The translations under genes were made by a program, and so were the position numbers. This document shows, in pieces, positions 9,758-28,630 of a stretch of 64,000 nucleotides of DNA. Within the stretch, counting starts at the first letter, position 1, and each line of letters opens with the position of its first letter. The notes beneath the pieces were generated by a model. That model was not told the DNA's origin. It saw only the letters and a program-made list of their open reading frames with translations, and did not search any database. Location of the stretch: positions 7,913,445 through 7,977,444 of the forward strand of contig OX465286.1 of the NCBI GenBank assembly GCA_949987705.1, in the 5' to 3' direction. This stretch comes from Thereva unica. Its lineage: Eukaryota; Arthropoda; Insecta; Diptera; Therevidae.

Positions 9758-11496
9758 TTTTTTCCTTTAGATTTTTGCCTTGTTCTCAAGCTCTCTTGCT
9801 GTGCAGCAATAACACAAATGTCACTTCTTTCCCCCGAAGAAGTAATAAAACGCTTTCTAAAAACTTTCGCAGAATATATTCTAAAAAAAAAAAAAAAAAA
9901 AAACAAAGGAAATTAAAAAAAAAATGAACGCTTGTTTTAAAGAGTTAGTCGAAGAAAAGCAAACTCATTGAGCGCTTTATATATGTATATACATATATAT
10001 ATATATTTAGATATAATAACAAAAAGATTTTGTATAAAAGGAAAATAATTTCACCTTGTCGTCAAAATAAAAACAACCCGAATCTGAACCACGTCTAAAT
10101 ACTGTGCAAGGCGCACACAATCAATCACGACGCAACGATAGAGACTGCCGCCGCCGCCGCCGGTTAAAAATTAAATTGTGTGGGGCTCATTCCTCGGTGA
10201 GGGCACTTTTAATAATAATAATAATTTTCTTACACTAATTCGAATATAATATGTAAATAACTCGAAGGATATCTGGAGCTATGACAATTAAGATCTCTAT
10301 TTTTTTTTTTTTTCGTGACAATCGCGACGTAAAGGAGTGCCAATTGTTGTATATTTCTTATAATTCCTGAACACCACCCACACTTACAGAACACGTCGTC
10401 TACAGGATATAAAAATATGCATGGTGGATGGCGGCGCGGCTGAGATTTTTTTTTATAAATTTTCCTTTTTTTTTATTAATGATTATAAAATATAAATTAA
10501 ACACACACTCACCTTACAAAAAATATTTACAAATCAATTAATAATTTTTCCTTCCAAAAATCACAGTCCATAAAAGCCGAAAACTTTTTGTTTATTATTT
10601 TCCTTGAAATCTTTTCACGCCACAATTTTTTTTTTTTTTATATATTTTTATATATACTTAGGTACACGCTTTGCCGCCGCGACCTGTGACAAATGACGGC
10701 TGCTGTCCGTCACTGATTGCTCCGGTTTGGTTTTTTAAATGCCGCCACACACAAAAAATTTCAATTTAAGTATATATATATATATATATTCACTAATTAA
10801 TTTCAAATTACTGAGTATTATTAATATATTATATATTATTATAGTAAGGAACTAATTAAATTTTTTTTTTTCGATTAATTATCCTCAGTTTTTTTTTTAT
10901 TATTATTTAAAGTAATACGATCGCTTTTAACCCTTCAGCGCGGTACCATGAGTCAGCAGAGCGCGATGGCAATTTTGTTTCTTCAAACAAACAATTCTCA
11001 CTTATGTGCTCTAGCCTTAACGTGCAGCTTTATTGCTGCTGCTACTTTGATCTGACTCTGAATTAGTATAGTACTTGAAACACAAAAAAATATCCAAAAA
11101 TTAAATTAAATAATCACCATGGAAATTGTATTTTATAATTTAAAAAAAATTTTAAGTAATTTATTTTTAATAATTTTTTAAATGTTTGCTTTAATTTTCA
11201 AATAATTACCTGTATTTATTTTTTTAAAATAATATTTACACAAAAAAAAAAACACAATTCTATTTATTATTTTAATATAATGATGAAAAATGTCATTGGA
11301 ATTGTCAAATAGATGTCGCGATTTAATTTTTATTTTATTTTAATTTATTTCCCAATTAATTTCAATATTTTATAAATGTAAAATACTTCAAAAATATTCA
11401 AAAATATAATTTTATCCAAGGTGTAAATTAATTTATTTTTAAAACCGGAATAACAATTTAATTTATTTTAAAAACGAAATTCATTACATGCCTAAA
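9758..11496. other. Upstream region of Rad23, AT-rich intergenic DNA
   Basis: The segment must contain the Rad23 promoter and 5' UTR. A GCC/CCG triplet run (10148-10164) is a GC-rich island in otherwise AT-rich DNA. I cannot assign a TATA box or initiator with confidence. No coding region was recognised. Confidence 0.5.
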
Positions 11497-11569
11497 TACA
11501 GTGGTGAACAAAAGTGTTCGCACAGTGTCGACCTTTCTGGATAAAATCAGTTAAAACACATAATAGCTC

Positions 11570-11740
11570 TGTTCGCGTACTTTTCTGGCTACCAGTTTTC
11601 TGGCTCAAACTTACGCCCCCTTTTTTCCTTCTTTTCCTCTTTCCAATCTTTTTGTAGCCAGAAAAAGTAAACGAACAGAAATCTGGCGGTTTCGGGCGCA
11701 TTCTGGCGCCCGATGGAACCCGCAGGCGAGTACGCGAACA
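11570..11740. mobile_element. Short MITE, TIR TGTTCGCGTACT
   Basis: About 170 bp with inverted ends TGTTCGCGTACT and AGTACGCGAACA, and an inner inverted pair TTCTGGCTACCAG / TTTCTGGCG. It is non-coding. Confidence 0.6.
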
Positions 11741-11744
11741 CACC

Positions 11745-13053
11745 TAATGTGTGTTCGATGATTGCTTAAAAAGTTCAGAGCAAAGGAGAGCAGCTCAATT
11801 GGGAGCGGCTGTCAAATTGATGTCAAAGCAGAAAAAATCAGATAATATAGCAACAAGATCAAAAAACACCTTTCTGCTAAATTCTTCTCCAAATTCTGTT
11901 TTTATAGGTTATATACGAATGTCAATTTTAGGAGAAGAACTATATATATACCAATAAAAACAATTGAATAGCATCGAAATGTTATTTTGGGTGCTTTCAT
12001 TAATGCATGTTTGCGCATATTTGCGCATGCAAGAGCTTCATTAAAGCAAGAAATCAAAACATGCGTTCGCACAGGGTTCATAAATTAAAACGTGCGAGGT
12101 AAATAAGCGCAAGGTCTGCATGTGCTTTCAACTGCATGCAATACTAAAATTTAAAGAAGAAGAATGAAATGTCACAAATGTATTGCCACTCCCGCTGGTT
12201 GTGTTGTTTTGCTTCTACAATTCTATTTAAAATTGTTACTCAAGAAATTTGTAACGTTGGGTTTTGTATAAAATGTATTAATAAAATAATTGCCACTATT
12301 TATTATTTATATTGTTGAGAAAATGAAGGATTGAGTCCTTCCCGAATTAGATTGCTGATCCAAACCCGTTTAAAATTGGAGAAGAATTTTGTTGGAGGAA
12401 AATATAGCAGAAGTGTTCTTTGGCGCAGAATCCTAACGGAAATACCGTTACCGTTTCAGATTTTCCAATAACCCTGGATTGTATTTTTATTGCTAACATT
12501 CATATTTTAAAATGAAAAAAATCCAGTTAGCTACACAACCTTCCACTTAAAAATTTCCAACCAGAATGAAACGATGAGCGTATGGCGCTACTAATTGACC
12601 GTCGCCATTTGCAATTATGGCCAAAGAAGTTCACTAATGCATGCATATTTACATGCGCAAGTCACTTTGTCACATATGTCATGCAAACCACTTTGTCGCA
12701 TTTGCGCATGCAAGTATGCATTACTGAAAGCACTCTTTTATAAAAATTAATGTGTATTTTTTAATATTTCCAAGTAATTTCCGAATAAATCATTCATAAA
12801 TCAATTTTCCGATTTTCCCTGCTTTCAATTTGACAATTGTCAAAAGAAAAAGAAGAAGAAGAAGAATTTGGCTGTTCTGCCTGCTCCTACAAATTTGGTG
12901 GAGCAGAAAAAGTGAAAATTCTTAACAAAGAGCAGAGGCTCAAAAAACGCTGAGCAAGGCAAATGGGAGCAGAAAAGATCTGTCAAAAAGTGAGCAAACT
13001 TGCTTGATTTTTTCTGCTTAAAGTTGAGCTGGAGCAGTCATCGAACACACCTA
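11745..13053. mobile_element. 1.3-kb TIR element, TIR GTGTGTTCGATGA
   Basis: Inverted ends GTGTGTTCGATGATTGCT (left) and its partner GTGTGTTCGATGACTGCT read inward at the right. The sub-terminal regions share AGCAGCTCAATTGGGAGC-like and GTCAAA motifs. It contains the nested element 11991-12732. Confidence 0.75.
11991..12732. mobile_element. Nested TIR element rich in GCATGCGCAA motifs
   Basis: Inverted ends GTGCTTTCATTAATGCATG and GTGCTTTCAGTAATGCATA, with sub-terminal TTGCGCATATTTGCGCATGC repeats. A related copy is at 31611-32027 in the transporter intron. Confidence 0.75.
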
Positions 13054-13084
13054 GTATATATGTGCTAAAAATCTTGTGCTAAAA

Positions 13085-13207
13085 ATCGAGTCATATGACA
13101 GTATAGGTCGTTTTATAGTTGGTGTGCTGAGAGTCGGGTGGCGTGACAAGTCGTTTGCGTTGAAGAAATTGTCGTTTCAGTAAAGTTACGACTGTCAGCA
13201 CAGGGGT
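13085..13207. repeat. Partial palindromic MITE (GTGCTGAAAGTCG family)
   Basis: GTGCTGAGAGTCGGGTGG through ACGACTGTCAGCACAGGGG covers one arm pair. The second half of the complete 230-bp form is absent. Confidence 0.6.
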
Positions 13208-13329
13208 CAGAGAGTGTATGTGCTAAGTTTTGTGTTTGGTGAGGTATACACATTTTTGAGGTTGAAGAATAAACATTTTTAAGTTAGTGTTTCGCGAAAA
13301 TTTTAATAAATTATAAACAATTTGCGATT

Positions 13330-13616
13330 AAAGATGTTAAATTCTGCTAAGTTGTAGTCTTTCTTTAAATTATTTTTCACAATATCCAAGTATTTCATCT
13401 TATCCATGATGCCTTTTATAAATTACCAGCTCTCCAACTCCTGAAGCAGCCATACAACCCCATATACCATTGTTTAACATTGCTTTGCAAATTCTTTGGG
13501 TCCAGTTCAGTGCTTGGTTTCCCCGGCCCCCCAAATCAAAGTTCTGCCATCACACCGGAAAATATTGAACTTGCTCTCATCTGAGAAGAGAACTGTGCTC
13601 CAGAAGTCATTATTTT
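13330..13616 (-). pseudogene. Tc1-type transposase fragment
   Basis: Minus-strand peptide WSTVLFSDESKFNIFRCDGR contains the second-catalytic-Asp region of Tc1 transposases ('VLFSDESKF'). It continues with a frame change through a 'VWGCMAASGVGELV'-like segment to MDKMKYLDIVKNNLKKDYN. It is truncated by the element starting at 13617. It is probably the residue of the transposase of the element bounded by 11499 and 15382. Confidence 0.75.
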
Positions 13617-14160
13617 TAGAGATGAGCCGAATATGGGATCGACCGAATACGAATATTCGGTCAAAAATGTACCGAACCGAACATTCGACCGAATTATTCG
13701 GTTCAGTTTTGCGCAGTTCATATATGTATGTCGGCGAAGCGATCTGTGAGGAACAGCGTTCGTTCACGCCTTGAGCCCTTCTCGCTAGCTCGGATATTTT
13801 ACTAAATGCGCCGCGCCGCTCTTTCTTTTATTGCAATCTCTCGCGTGATAAAATTATCGCCAAAAAATAAGGGAGTAAAGCAAGAATTTCATAAACATTG
13901 AGACCCTACGCACATGAGTCGACGGATTTGCAATCCCAGTTTCAAACTGGTTTCACCATTATCACGCTCACAAGCAGTTTGCAATCAAAATGAAACCTTT
14001 GTCCACAAACAAGCACAACTGATTTTTCATCAATCGGTGTTCTGTGGTCACGAAGATATTTTGGTTGAATAAACTTTTACACGTACAAATGCAACCACAC
14101 AACTGAAACTGGTGACATTTTCAATCGTACATGCGTTGCATTCGGTGACAAACAATATAG

Positions 14161-14200
<40 letters not shown>

Positions 14201-14747
14201 TCAAATGCGACTTGACAGAATATTCCATGAATGGAATGCTTGCAACGCTTATGTCGGTCTACTTTCAACTTTTGCTATATTGCCGCATTCGACATAGCAC
14301 ACACATTCATATATTCGTTACTTTGATTTTTAGGCTATGTCGGGACAGAATGCAACTACGAAATTAACTGCTGGTGGAAACTCGCCGCATATAATAGAAC
14401 CGCTGAATGCAACGCAAGTATGCAAGCTTGATATTGCTTCCGACCGGCAAGAACAGTCGTACGCAAGCAGTTGCAAACTAGTTTCAAATCGATCTCGTTT
14501 CTGTCGACTCGTATGTAGATTCTCATTTTATTTAATTTTTGATTTTGTGAATAAATAATGGTTACACAAAGAAGTGTTTGTTTCATTTACAAATACTACC
14601 TATGTACGGTTAAAATAATACTATTTAAATATTCGGTAATTATTCAGCAAATTAACCGAATATTCGGCCGAATATGAACATTAAAAAACACGCCGAATAT
14701 ATACCGAATACGAATATTCGGCCGAACATTCATTCGGCGCATCTCTA
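13617..14747. mobile_element. 1.1-kb hAT-like element, TIR TAGAGATG
   Basis: Ends TAGAGATGAGCCGAATATG and the inverse of TAGAGATGCGCCGAATGAA, with many internal CGAATATTCGG palindromes near both ends. TAGAGATG ends with CGAATATTCGG subterminal repeats are typical of one hAT lineage in insects. No transposase frame is left. No clear 8-bp target duplication was found. Confidence 0.7.
14164..14198. repeat. (GT)n microsatellite
   Basis: An uninterrupted GT dinucleotide run of about 17 units lies inside the 13617-14747 element. Confidence 0.95.
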
Positions 14748-14760
14748 ATGTGAAAGCAAT

Positions 14761-15318
14761 TAGCCCTAACTATAATGATCTTAAGACATCATAAGATTCT
14801 TCGTCAAATTCTCTTAAGACTGGTTAATTAACTGTCAAATCTTAAGCTCAGCTATAATAGCCTTAAGACGTTTTGACATTTGTAAAAGGTAAACAAATCG
14901 AGTCTGGGAAAGCGTCCAATAAATTAAAAAAATGGAAATTAACAATAGTTTTAATGAAGAACTGATTGAATTAGTTCAAAACTGTTTTTTTATTGTCTCT
15001 ATTTATTTTTCTTACACAACACGATCTAAGTTTTTTTTCACATCTTCTACCAATTTCACTAATAACGCCAAATTATTTAATAACTCCAAATTATTCATTT
15101 TGCAAAAAAACGTTTTCTGCAACTAGAAACACTAAAGAAAGTTACACTTTTCTTATGATTGCTTAAGATTTGTACGCTCGTTACCGTACATTAAAGACTT
15201 GACGAAAGATTGGAAAAGTTAACGAAAGATTCCTTAAGGCCATTATAGTTGGTATTATGACATTTCATAGGAGCGTAAAAAATCTTAAGGTATCTTAAGA
15301 CCATTATAGTTAGGGCTA
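14761..15318. mobile_element. 0.56-kb MITE, TIR TAGCCCTAACTATAATG
   Basis: Inverted ends TAGCCCTAACTATAATGATC and its inverse (CCATTATAGTTAGGGCTA), with CTTAAG motifs repeated inside. It has inserted close to the right end of the Tc1-like element. No function is apparent. Confidence 0.8.
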
Positions 15319-15384
15319 TTCTTTACTGCTTATCGAGAATAGCTTCAATATTTTCCCGCTGGGATACTTTTGTTCACCACTGTA

Positions 15385-16914
15385 CATTTTACACAATTTT
15401 CACATGAAGATGGCATACAGCTATATCTCAATCATATGCTAGAATCAATTCTTTTTTAATACAAAATATTTTTTCAGGTAAATTTCCCTCCTTTTATACT
15501 TTACATATATATGTAATGCAATCACACCTACGCAGGTAGACGTTTTAGTATAAAAAGAAGAGAGACATTATAAACCCCCATTTAGGGGATATTTAATTAA
15601 TGGGGAAATAGGTATACACCGCAGTTTACTATTTGACAATTAAAAATTTCTCAAGGCTGGCGCAGATAGTAAAAAAAAAAAAATAAATAAATTTTTTTTT
15701 CTGCAATATTTGTGTGCATTTTTTTATTTTTATATCACCCCGGATTTGTTTTATTTATTTGGCAAAAAGTAAGTGTAATTAATAATTCTATCTAAACAAA
15801 AATTGAAAGCTTATCGAAAATATTTACCGGGATTTTTATTCTTTAGAATGTGTCACCATCTCTCGTTATTGTTATAAAAAAAAAAAAAAAAAAAAATAAA
15901 AATGTTGGTAACATATTGAAAGTATTTTTAGCTTAAAAAATTTATTTAGTTTTGTGTATGATATGTGTAAATATAAATTAAAGTGAATGAGATAATAATT
16001 TGTTAAATCTTTTTTAATAGTTAATAGTGAAATTTTTATTTTATAGTATTATAGAGGGATAAATAAAAATCTCGGGAACTGTCAGACAGAAACAAGCAAA
16101 GTTTTTTCGCCTAAGCTCTACTACGTGTATACCTTATGTTTAGCATATAAATATAGAAATCTAGCAAAGAAATCCTTAAAACTATATTATTAAATATGTA
16201 TATAAAAAACCGTTCGTTCAATTACAGTCATATATTTATGATATAGTTTTTTTTAATAATTGGAAATTATGCTTTAACCATTGCAGATTACTTAGAAAAA
16301 TCTAGCTTGACGTCATCTCATCATCCATCGCAATCTGCGATAATTCAACTGTAAACACACAAAAATTCGCGCAACCTGTGACATAATATTACCAAAAAAC
16401 AAAAAAAAAACAAAGAATTGAGGTTTCCCCCCAACAATATATATCTCTTCCTCTCTTTTTAAAATAATTTTTTGTATTTATTTAGTAATAAAAAAAAAAA
16501 AAAATAGATCCATTTTACTCTACCTAAATCGCGTTCAGATATGCATATAGATATTTTCTATTCAAATATATACTATCTCTCACTCCGTCTTACCTGTCTC
16601 AACAGTAGTTGTTAAACTGATAAAGATAAATAATATTACCTCAAGCGCCGCGCTCTAGTGTGATGATAACACAAGCCGCCTCAAATTGTCGGCCAATGCT
16701 GAGCAGATAAGTGTGATAATTTTAACAACATAGAATTTTTTCCCGATTACACGAGGACTTTATAAATCAATTGAAGCATTGTTAAAAAAAAGCTCTCACC
16801 TCTTGAGAAGTTCTTTAGATATACATACAATATATATATATATATATATAAATTTTATTTTAAGTAAGATTTTATTATTAATATTTTGTGAAAGTGGAAT
16901 CGAATAAGCGCAAA
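15385..16914. other. Upstream region of MAPk-Ak2
   Basis: AT-rich DNA between the Tc1-like nest and the MAPk-Ak2 start codon. It must include the promoter and 5' UTR, possibly with upstream non-coding exons. I found no transposon ends and no unambiguous core promoter. Confidence 0.45.
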
Positions 16915-23418
<6,504 letters not shown>

Positions 23419-24078
23419 ATGATTAATTAATTATTAATTAAATCTAGCTTAGTTTATGTAATTAAATGGTATTTTAAGTTAGAAGAGAAAAAAGCCAACC
23501 AACAAATTTTTTAAGTAGTGAGAGTCAATCGAATGATGAAATTGGTTATTATATTATTATCAATATAAGACCATTATTTCCATTGTAATCTGTTTGCTCA
23601 TGCAAAAGGCGCTATTTTACATTCAATTTATTACATAAACATGTAATTCATTAAATGCAGAAAACTCCAACAAAAAAAAAAAAAATCTGATTAAAACAAA
23701 TTCCTAGCGCGGCCGGCCTAATAGTGGTAAATTTTGTTAACAAAAAGAAAAAAAAAGAAAAAGAAAAACAAGGTTTTAATATTTACGGAAAATTATATAT
23801 TAAGAAAAAGCTAATATAAAAAAAAATATGTTAAAACATCACTTTTTGTGTTGTTCCAAGGTGATAAACATTGAAATTGAATTTTAATCAAACATACATA
23901 CATACATATAATTCCTATAGCAATGAAGAATTAACGCACAATTCGAAGTAATTTTTTTTTTTTTTTGTAATTGGTAGGCATTAAAAAATATCTTTTATTA
24001 ATAAAATTAACATAATTATAGTAAAACTCGCATTTAAAATGCGCATCCCAATCATATTTACAAATTGTTGAAAACATA
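23419..24078. other. 3' flank of MAPk-Ak2
   Basis: AT-rich DNA with several A-rich runs. The 3' UTR and poly(A) site of MAPk-Ak2 should lie here. No coding sequence was seen. Confidence 0.5.
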
Positions 24079-24487
24079 AGGTCTGTTTATTAGTTTTCAA
24101 AATAGGACCGCGAGCGGGGAACAAAATCGAACAGCAATTAAATGTCAAACAAGCAATTAAATGTCAAACACTTTAGAACAACTTAGAACATCGACGCTTT
24201 TTTTTTGTACTTTTTGATTCTATTCTATTCTGTTGTCATAATTTCATAAACACAGATGTGAAAACTGAAAAACAAACTGTAAAAATCTTGTCCCAAAAGT
24301 GTTCTGAAACAAATCTAGATCAAAAAAAAGTACAACTTAGAGCTGTTTAGAACAACTTAGTGAACAACCAAACCAAACTAGAGAACATTTTCCGGACAAA
24401 AAATAATAAGTTTTAAAACTAACGAACTAACCAAAACCTGTTTATCCTGTTTTAGTTTGGTTCTATGACTGACTAATAAACAGACCT
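24079..24487. mobile_element. 0.4-kb MITE, TIR AGGTCTGTTTATTAGT
   Basis: Ends AGGTCTGTTTATTAGTTTTC and the inverse of AGGTCTGTTTATTAGTCAGT, flanked by ATA on both sides. The interior has repeated TTAGAACAACTTAG and AATTAAATGTCAAACA motifs and is non-coding. Confidence 0.85.
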
Positions 24488-24734
24488 ATAAGTTTTTCAC
24501 GCTTCTCTTTTCTAAAGACGTGTACTTAATTTTTTTTTTTATATAACATTTAAATTAGATTACTTCCAACTCGCACCCAGCAAAAAAACATTCTCGTTCT
24601 TTAAAAAAAAGGGCCAACTACCTTCTTACCCTCTTTATCTTCATAACCCCGATTTTACGACCCATAAAAATGCTACGTCTGTGGATGCCCCCATTTACAT
24701 GGATGAGGACTAATTTCTTCGGCCCATTTCGTAA

Positions 24735-25091
24735 AGGCACCTTTACATTATATGACTTGTCATATGACTTTACTGTCAATAAAGTCAAAGCTAACATAAA
24801 ATGTCAAATGACATTTGTTTTTGACATGTCATACGACTATCTGTCAAAATTTGCTTTGAATATTTCTGTTATGACTTGTCAAAATTAACTGTGAACACAA
24901 TACGAAGCAAGATAGATTATCAACTTGTAATTTTGATAGAAAAATCATATGATAAATCAAGTCAAAACAGAGAATATTCAAAACAAAATTTGACAGAATG
25001 TCGTATGTCATGTCAAAAACAAATGTCATTGTTAGGTTTGACTTCATTGACAGTAAAGTCATATGACAAGTCATATAATGTAAAGGTACCT
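24735..25091. mobile_element. 0.36-kb MITE, TIR AGGTACCTTTACATTATATG
   Basis: Long inverted arms (AGGCACCTTTACATTATATG, then ACTTGTCATATGACTTTACT) nearly span the element, with TAA on each side. It is repeated at 27066-27704. Confidence 0.9.
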
Positions 25092-25094
25092 TAA

Positions 25095-27065
25095 GCGCTT
25101 ACGTAATATGCTTTGCAACAAGGCAACGACTTTGTAAACGCAGCTGATCTCTAACTTCATTACAGTACAAGGTTTTTATATGCCTTCAAACATGTCCTAA
25201 AGTCTTTGTGACACTATTAGGGTTTTCATTCTCGTTTTAAAGATTTCAAATCGAAATGAGTTCTTTAACTAGAAATAAGTTGTTATCAATATAGCCATTG
25301 AAATTTTATGTTTATGTATAGAACTGTCAGATAAAACCACGAAAAAATCAAACTATTTTGCTATTTGGGACAAACTTGTGACAAACATAAAACCAAAAAC
25401 CAAATACACCACACACTGTCAATCTTTGTTTGAGCATAAAACCTTGCCTTGCATTCTTCAGCTGTCATTTAAAGTCACTATTATATTTCTTTATCGTGTT
25501 TTTATTTCTTTATTAATAATTTTCGTCAATTCGTATTTCCATAAATTAATTTTAGATACAATTTCAAGCTCTAACTTTCAAAATTTCGACCCCTGAAGCT
25601 CGCTTTCAAGCTCGGTTTACATGACAAACATTCGAGACGATCAGAAAAAACTTTTTGATAGACTCTAGTCGAACTGTTGGCGTTTACATTTGTACGTGAA
25701 GTACGCTTCAAGCTGTCATAGAAACGCATTATATGTATGGAGGTGCGTGCAGGTTACGAAGTGACAACCAGATGACAATTGTGTGCGCCAACCGACGAAC
25801 AAGCCCATGACAAAACTGTCATCCGCTATCAACGCGCCGATAGGTTTCAAAATCCGCCCGCCCATGGGTGACTAAATTGTCATTTACCGCGTCGTAAACG
25901 GTAAACTTCGGTATGCCAGATAACACTCGACCGAAAATTCCAATTCAGATCGAGTTGAGTTCGGTTTTCTTCGGTTTGTTATGTAACTTTCCTAGAAGAA
26001 CCTAGAATGATAACTATTGAAGATTCGACAGCCTTATTCTCGTTATCGAGTGACGTGACAGATTTGTCACACAAATTGTGTTCTCATTGTCAATCTAACA
26101 GACTTCTGGCAAGTAAATCGACAAAATTCGTATTTAATTGTCGCAAGATAGCTTATTAAGTGACATTTTCCTCGATAATGGCGTGACTGTTCGTGTGAAC
26201 GGAGTCCACTTTGGTGACTTGACGTAAAAATGACACAAAAACTAAATAACAAAAATCGGTGCCACGCCGCCAGTCCTAAAGTTTTGTTCCAATCGTGCTT
26301 TTATAAAGCGAAATGTGTTCTCTTTAATTACCCTATAGACTTTCTGAGTAAATTCCGCTTCATGTTGAAGTAATTTTCATAAAGTTTTTCCAGATAATAA
26401 ATTCCGCCATTAAAATCACAGACGAGGACTGACAGAACTGTCAGAGAGGAGTTCTTTTAATTCTTCTTCTTCTTAACTATCGCTAACAATGCTCCTAAGC
26501 AGGGTTTTGAAATTTAACTACACCCCGGGAGTTTTTGAACGACAAAAAGCTATGCTTGTGATGGTTATGTTGTACTTACCACGGAGTTTACCATAGTTAA
26601 CAATAGTATGACTTTTGAACGCGCTCTAACTATTTAGGAAGTAACTGTCAACTTTAGCTACCTCGTGAAAACATTTGAATCGCACTGCAATACCGATCGA
26701 TATTGTTTAGCCGATAATTGTTTGTTACCGATAATTTAGTTTAGCCGCAATTTAGCCAAGGTTCGTACAGCCCCTTAATTGAACATTGGTAATTTTGTGG
26801 AACGATTTTGTATTTGCAGCCATTCATACAGTATTCCCACAGCCCCTTTTCCACGGGTTTCCACTGGACATTATAAAAGAATAGCTTCTAGAATAGCTAG
26901 AAACAAAATTACACAAAAATTTTCCATTCCTTTTTGGCTCCTATTTAAAAATGTTACGTTTGGAAACGTATTGATGTACACGCATACACGTATGCGAAAA
27001 GAAAAGTTTGCGCTGCTTTTGTTGCTGATGCGTTATTGCTCGTTTACGAAAGGGGCCCGTCTTTA
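25095..27065. other. Intergenic DNA with repeat fragments, no gene recognised
   Basis: 26031-26215 is a partial copy of the MITE at 20607-20811 (CAGCCTTATTCTCGTTATCG). The 25600-26000 stretch is GC-richer and looks like a decayed repeat. Frames of 60-95 codons (for example 26779-27066) show no motif I can name. Confidence 0.45.
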
Positions 27066-27704
27066 AGATATCTTTACATTATATGATTTGTCATATGACT
27101 TTGGGGGCGTTCAGGTATTACGTAACGCAATTTTTGAAATTTTTTTAACCTGCCCCCCTCCCCTCCTGTAACGCGCCGTAACGTTTTTCTGTACCCCCCC
27201 CCCTTTCCCTAAACGTTACGTAACACCCAAGTGACCACTTTTACCTAAAAGTGACAATTATATGGCGCAAAGTTACTGGAAAGCCGCTAAAATAGCTTTT
27301 TTATTGTTTATTTAAATAAATTTTTTTATTCAAATAAAAAAACAATGTTACGAAACGTGTTGTTCGAACCCCCCCCCCCCCCCTGTATTGCATCGTAACG
27401 TTTTACAACCCCCTCCCCCCCAAATTGCGTTACGTATAACTTGAACGTTCCCTTTACTGTCAATGAAATCAATCCTAAAAATGAGATTTGCTTTTGACAT
27501 GTCATACGACTATCTGTCAAAATTTGATTTGACTATTTTGACTTGATTTGTCATATGACTTTACTGTCAAAATTACGAGTTGATAGTTCATCTTACTTCG
27601 TATTGTGTCCACACTTAATTTTGACAGATAGTTTGATATGTCAAAAACAAATTGACATTTGACATTTTATGTTAGTGACAATTCATATAATGTAAAGGTA
27701 CATT
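27066..27704. mobile_element. Second copy of the AGGTACCTTTACATTATATG MITE, interrupted
   Basis: The outer arms match 24735-25091 (ATCTTTACATTATATGATTT at the left, CATATAATGTAAAGGTAC at the right). The left arm is split by the element 27103-27452. Confidence 0.85.
27103..27452. mobile_element. 350-bp MITE with TTT duplication, G/C homopolymers
   Basis: Ends GGGGGCGTTCAGGTATTACG and the inverse of GGGAACGTTCAAGTTATACG, flanked by TTT (27100-27102 and 27453-27455). The host MITE at 24735 gives the empty site (ATATGACTTTACTGTCAA). Runs of 9 to 15 C lie in the subterminal regions. Confidence 0.9.
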
Positions 27705-28489
27705 AAATAATACTATATATATATATTTTTACACACACATCAGTTGATATGCGTTTATGGTTGGCCCTTTACACGTGTTGAATGTACTTATAGTAAACTT
27801 TTTCGCGGTACTTAAAAATGACAATTTATAAAAGAATTTAAAATGATTTTTCGCGCACATTTTATATACATATATGCAGTTATATAGTTTCATATGCTGG
27901 TCAAGCGGTGGGAACCAAGGATCAAAAGAAAGAGACGCAGATTTATGTTAATTATTCTTAAATTAAGGCACAAATTAGCTTGATTAGTTTAAATGTCTAT
28001 TGTGTTAGTCTAGCTGGTATATATGCTCTACTTTAGTTAAAAAAGCGTAGTCATCACTTTCTTTGTGGGATTTCATTTAGTTAAGTTATAATTTTCCAAT
28101 CAACTTGCTACCATTGAAGTTATGTCTAAGTAGAAATCCCTACTATATTATATGATATTAACGTAGTAGTATTTCATGGTCTATGTGAATTCAATGTTTT
28201 ACTTTTAATCATGATGATGTAAACTTGTTAGAATCAAAATCCGATGCTTAGCATCTAAAGATTATATTGTAGTTCACTTATAATAGTTTTGTTTAAATCG
28301 CTGTTTCTAGTTGTGTACTAATAATAAATGGGAGTCGTGACCACCTAAAATTATGTCAGACTTTTAAAAAAAAATATTTCGAATGTTATATCTCTAGTGG
28401 AAAGACACATGGTAATGGGCGTGAGGATAAGAACGAGGTTTAATCTGTTTTAGGTAATTTCCATTTCCTAAAATCTACTTGATGAATCT
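27705..28489. other. AT-rich intergenic DNA, nothing recognised
   Basis: No open frame, TIR pair or RNA gene was identified. Confidence 0.5.
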
Positions 28490-28630
28490 TTTTTTTTTTT
28501 TTTATGTGGCAGTGCTAAGCTCAGGAGTCACCCTTTGTACTACCAGTCCGTCATGTCATTTGTCATGTCATGGTGCAATGTCTAGCAGTAAGCTTAGTAC
28601 GGGAGGGAGGGTGGGGGAATAGGTTAAGGA

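Larger units (their letters stand above)
11499..15382 (-). mobile_element. Tc1-like element carrying several nested insertions
   Basis: The outer ends are CAGTGGTGAACAAAAGTGTT at 11499 and the inverse (AACAAAAGTATCC read inward) at 15382, each flanked by TA. Such ends are typical of Tc1-like transposons. A decayed Tc1 transposase (13330-13616, minus) lies inside. At least five other TIR elements have inserted, expanding it to 3.9 kb. Confidence 0.75.

Noticed and set aside
16888..16914. Upstream extension of the MAPk-Ak2 frame to a GTG at 16888
   Set aside because: GTG initiation is not expected in a nuclear gene, and ATG 16915 is the first methionine in frame.
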